32,844 nt of DNA from Arthrobacter sp. (lineage in GTDB: Bacteria > Actinomycetota > Actinomycetes > Actinomycetales > Micrococcaceae): contig JASLBS010000088.1 of assembly GCA_030146405.1 (NCBI GenBank), positions 1 through 32,844 on the forward strand. Direction: 5' to 3'. The notes beneath the pieces were generated by a model. It was not told where the DNA came from and ran no database searches. It was given only the letters and a program-made list of their open reading frames with translations. The position numbers and the translations under genes were made by a program. Positions 31,812 through 32,844 of the stretch are shown here, one piece after another (the stretch's first letter is position 1; each line of letters opens with the position of its first letter).

Positions 31812-32780
31812 ATGACAACCATCAACTCCCCTTTCACCGCGGTGACCACCGCGCACGACGTCGTCGAGGGCATCGATCTCGCAGGCAGGAGAGCGATCGT
31901 CACCGGAGCCTCCTCCGGCATCGGCATCGAGACCGCCCGAGCCCTCGCTCATGCTGATGCCGAAGTGACCCTCGCCGTCCGTGATGTCGACGCCGGGCAC
32001 CGTGTTGCCGCCGACATCAGCCGCACGCACCCTCAAGCGAGAGTGCTTGTCCATGCTCTCGACCTCGCCGACATCACCTCTGTGGACCGGTTCACAGACG
32101 CTTGGTCAGGTCCACTCCACATACTCGTCAACAACGCGGGAATCATGATGACACCGGAGCTGCGGACGAGGCACGGCTGGGAACTACAGTTCGCGACGAA
32201 CCATCTCGGACACTTCGCACTCACCAACGGGCTGCACCACGCGCTGATAGCTGCGGAAGGCGCGAGGATCGTGTCCTTGAGTTCGAGCGGTCACGGCATG
32301 TCCGACATCGTGTACGACGACCTGTTCTTCGACCACCGCCCCTACGATGCCGGCCAGGCCTACGGCCAATCCAAGACCGCCAACGTGCTCTTCGCCGTCG
32401 AAGCCACACGACGATGGGCCGTTGAAGGCATCACCGCCAACGCCGTGATGCCCGGAGGAATCTGGACCAATCTGCAACGCCACTGGAACCCGGATACCCT
32501 GGCTGCCGTCAAACAGCAGGCCGCTGCCGCCGGCCTGACGACGAAGACCCCGGAACAGGGCGCAGCAACTTCGGTATTCGCCGCCGTCTCCCCTCTTCTC
32601 GACGGGATCGGAGGTAGATATCTCGAGGACTGCATGGAAGCCGCCGTCGTACCGGAGATCATCAACGGGACCCACGGCGTCCGCGCCTACGCGCTGGACC
32701 CCTCCAACGCCACACGGCTCTGGGACATCTCGCTCGAACTACTCCACCGTCACCGGGACGACGCACACGCAACCCTGTGA
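31812..32780 (+). CDS. SDR family oxidoreductase (retinol-dehydrogenase-like)
   Basis: A 322-aa SDR of the retinol-dehydrogenase/WWOX-like branch. GASSGIG and NNAGIM are present, followed by the catalytic SSSGH and YGQSK motifs and the long C-terminal extension that defines this branch (substrate-cap region with EDCMEAAVVPEII). No clear Shine-Dalgarno sequence; it is probably cotranscribed with the preceding SDR under the divergent XRE regulator. The remaining 64 nt to the window end hold no gene. Confidence 0.9.
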   Translation: MTTINSPFTAVTTAHDVVEGIDLAGRRAIVTGASSGIGIETARALAHADAEVTLAVRDVDAGHRVAADISRTHPQARVLVHALDLADITSVDRFTDAWSGPLHILVNNAGIMMTPELRTRHGWELQFATNHLGHFALTNGLHHALIAAEGARIVSLSSSGHGMSDIVYDDLFFDHRPYDAGQAYGQSKTANVLFAVEATRRWAVEGITANAVMPGGIWTNLQRHWNPDTLAAVKQQAAAAGLTTKTPEQGAATSVFAAVSPLLDGIGGRYLEDCMEAAVVPEIINGTHGVRAYALDPSNATRLWDISLELLHRHRDDAHATL

Positions 32781-32844
32781 ACTCGTTCTTCCGGCATGAA
32801 TTGCGCCCCTCGGTTTTACTTTGACCTTCAACTACCGATCAGTT

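Overview
The window is a high-GC chromosomal segment of an actinobacterium. The best fit is the Micrococcaceae (Arthrobacter group). The reasons are: a DUF3099 / small Cys protein / SURF1 gene string, a SigK-type ECF sigma factor, a DUF664 mycothiol-transferase-like protein, a DUF2243–CtaG pair, tRNA genes without an encoded CCA, and many genes whose TAnnnT -10 box lies only 6-7 nt upstream of the start codon (leaderless style). The genus is inferred from gene content, not measured.

Layout. 1-1385: cytochrome-oxidase-related string (DUF3099 C-terminal end, a 95-aa putative zinc protein, SURF1). 1489-3396: NAD-dependent epimerase, convergent with an aldo/keto reductase. 3599-3672: initiator tRNA-Met. 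4046-5302: DUF4190 membrane protein and DUF1684 protein. 5316-7853 (minus): a family-2 membrane glycosyltransferase, a 75-aa single-TM partner, and a SigK-like sigma factor with a 19-codon leader ORF overlapping its start as ATGA. 8081-9761: AlkB dioxygenase, DUF664 protein, small membrane protein. 10045-11380: DUF2243 and CtaG. 11474-13659: putative Zn protein behind a twin-palindrome promoter, GH13 glucosidase, small membrane protein. 13727-13799: tRNA-Ala(CGC). 13912-19049: DHA2-type MFS exporter, S10 carboxypeptidase-like protein, 40-aa protein, GH15 hydrolase lacking a canonical start. 19110-21963: DUF456 protein, disordered/4-TM membrane protein, stress-type SDR, and a 33-aa membrane peptide; two of these genes share a CTAAGCCWACTTA element.

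22002-32780 looks more accessory. It holds two SGNH hydrolases of matching size, an NmrA-like protein with a flavin reductase, a PadR regulator, a frameshifted VOC gene followed by an intact VOC gene, a Kv-beta-type aldo/keto reductase, a MerR regulator, and an XRE/MmyB regulator divergent from two SDR genes. It is rich in redox and detoxification enzymes, local regulators and palindromes. No CRISPR array, intact transposase, integrase or phage gene was seen.

The most unusual features are the leader ORF coupled to the sigma factor, the glycosyltransferase/small-TM pair, two genes whose expected N-termini lack ATG/GTG/TTG starts, and several precise regulatory palindromes. No complete new multi-gene system is proven by the sequence alone.
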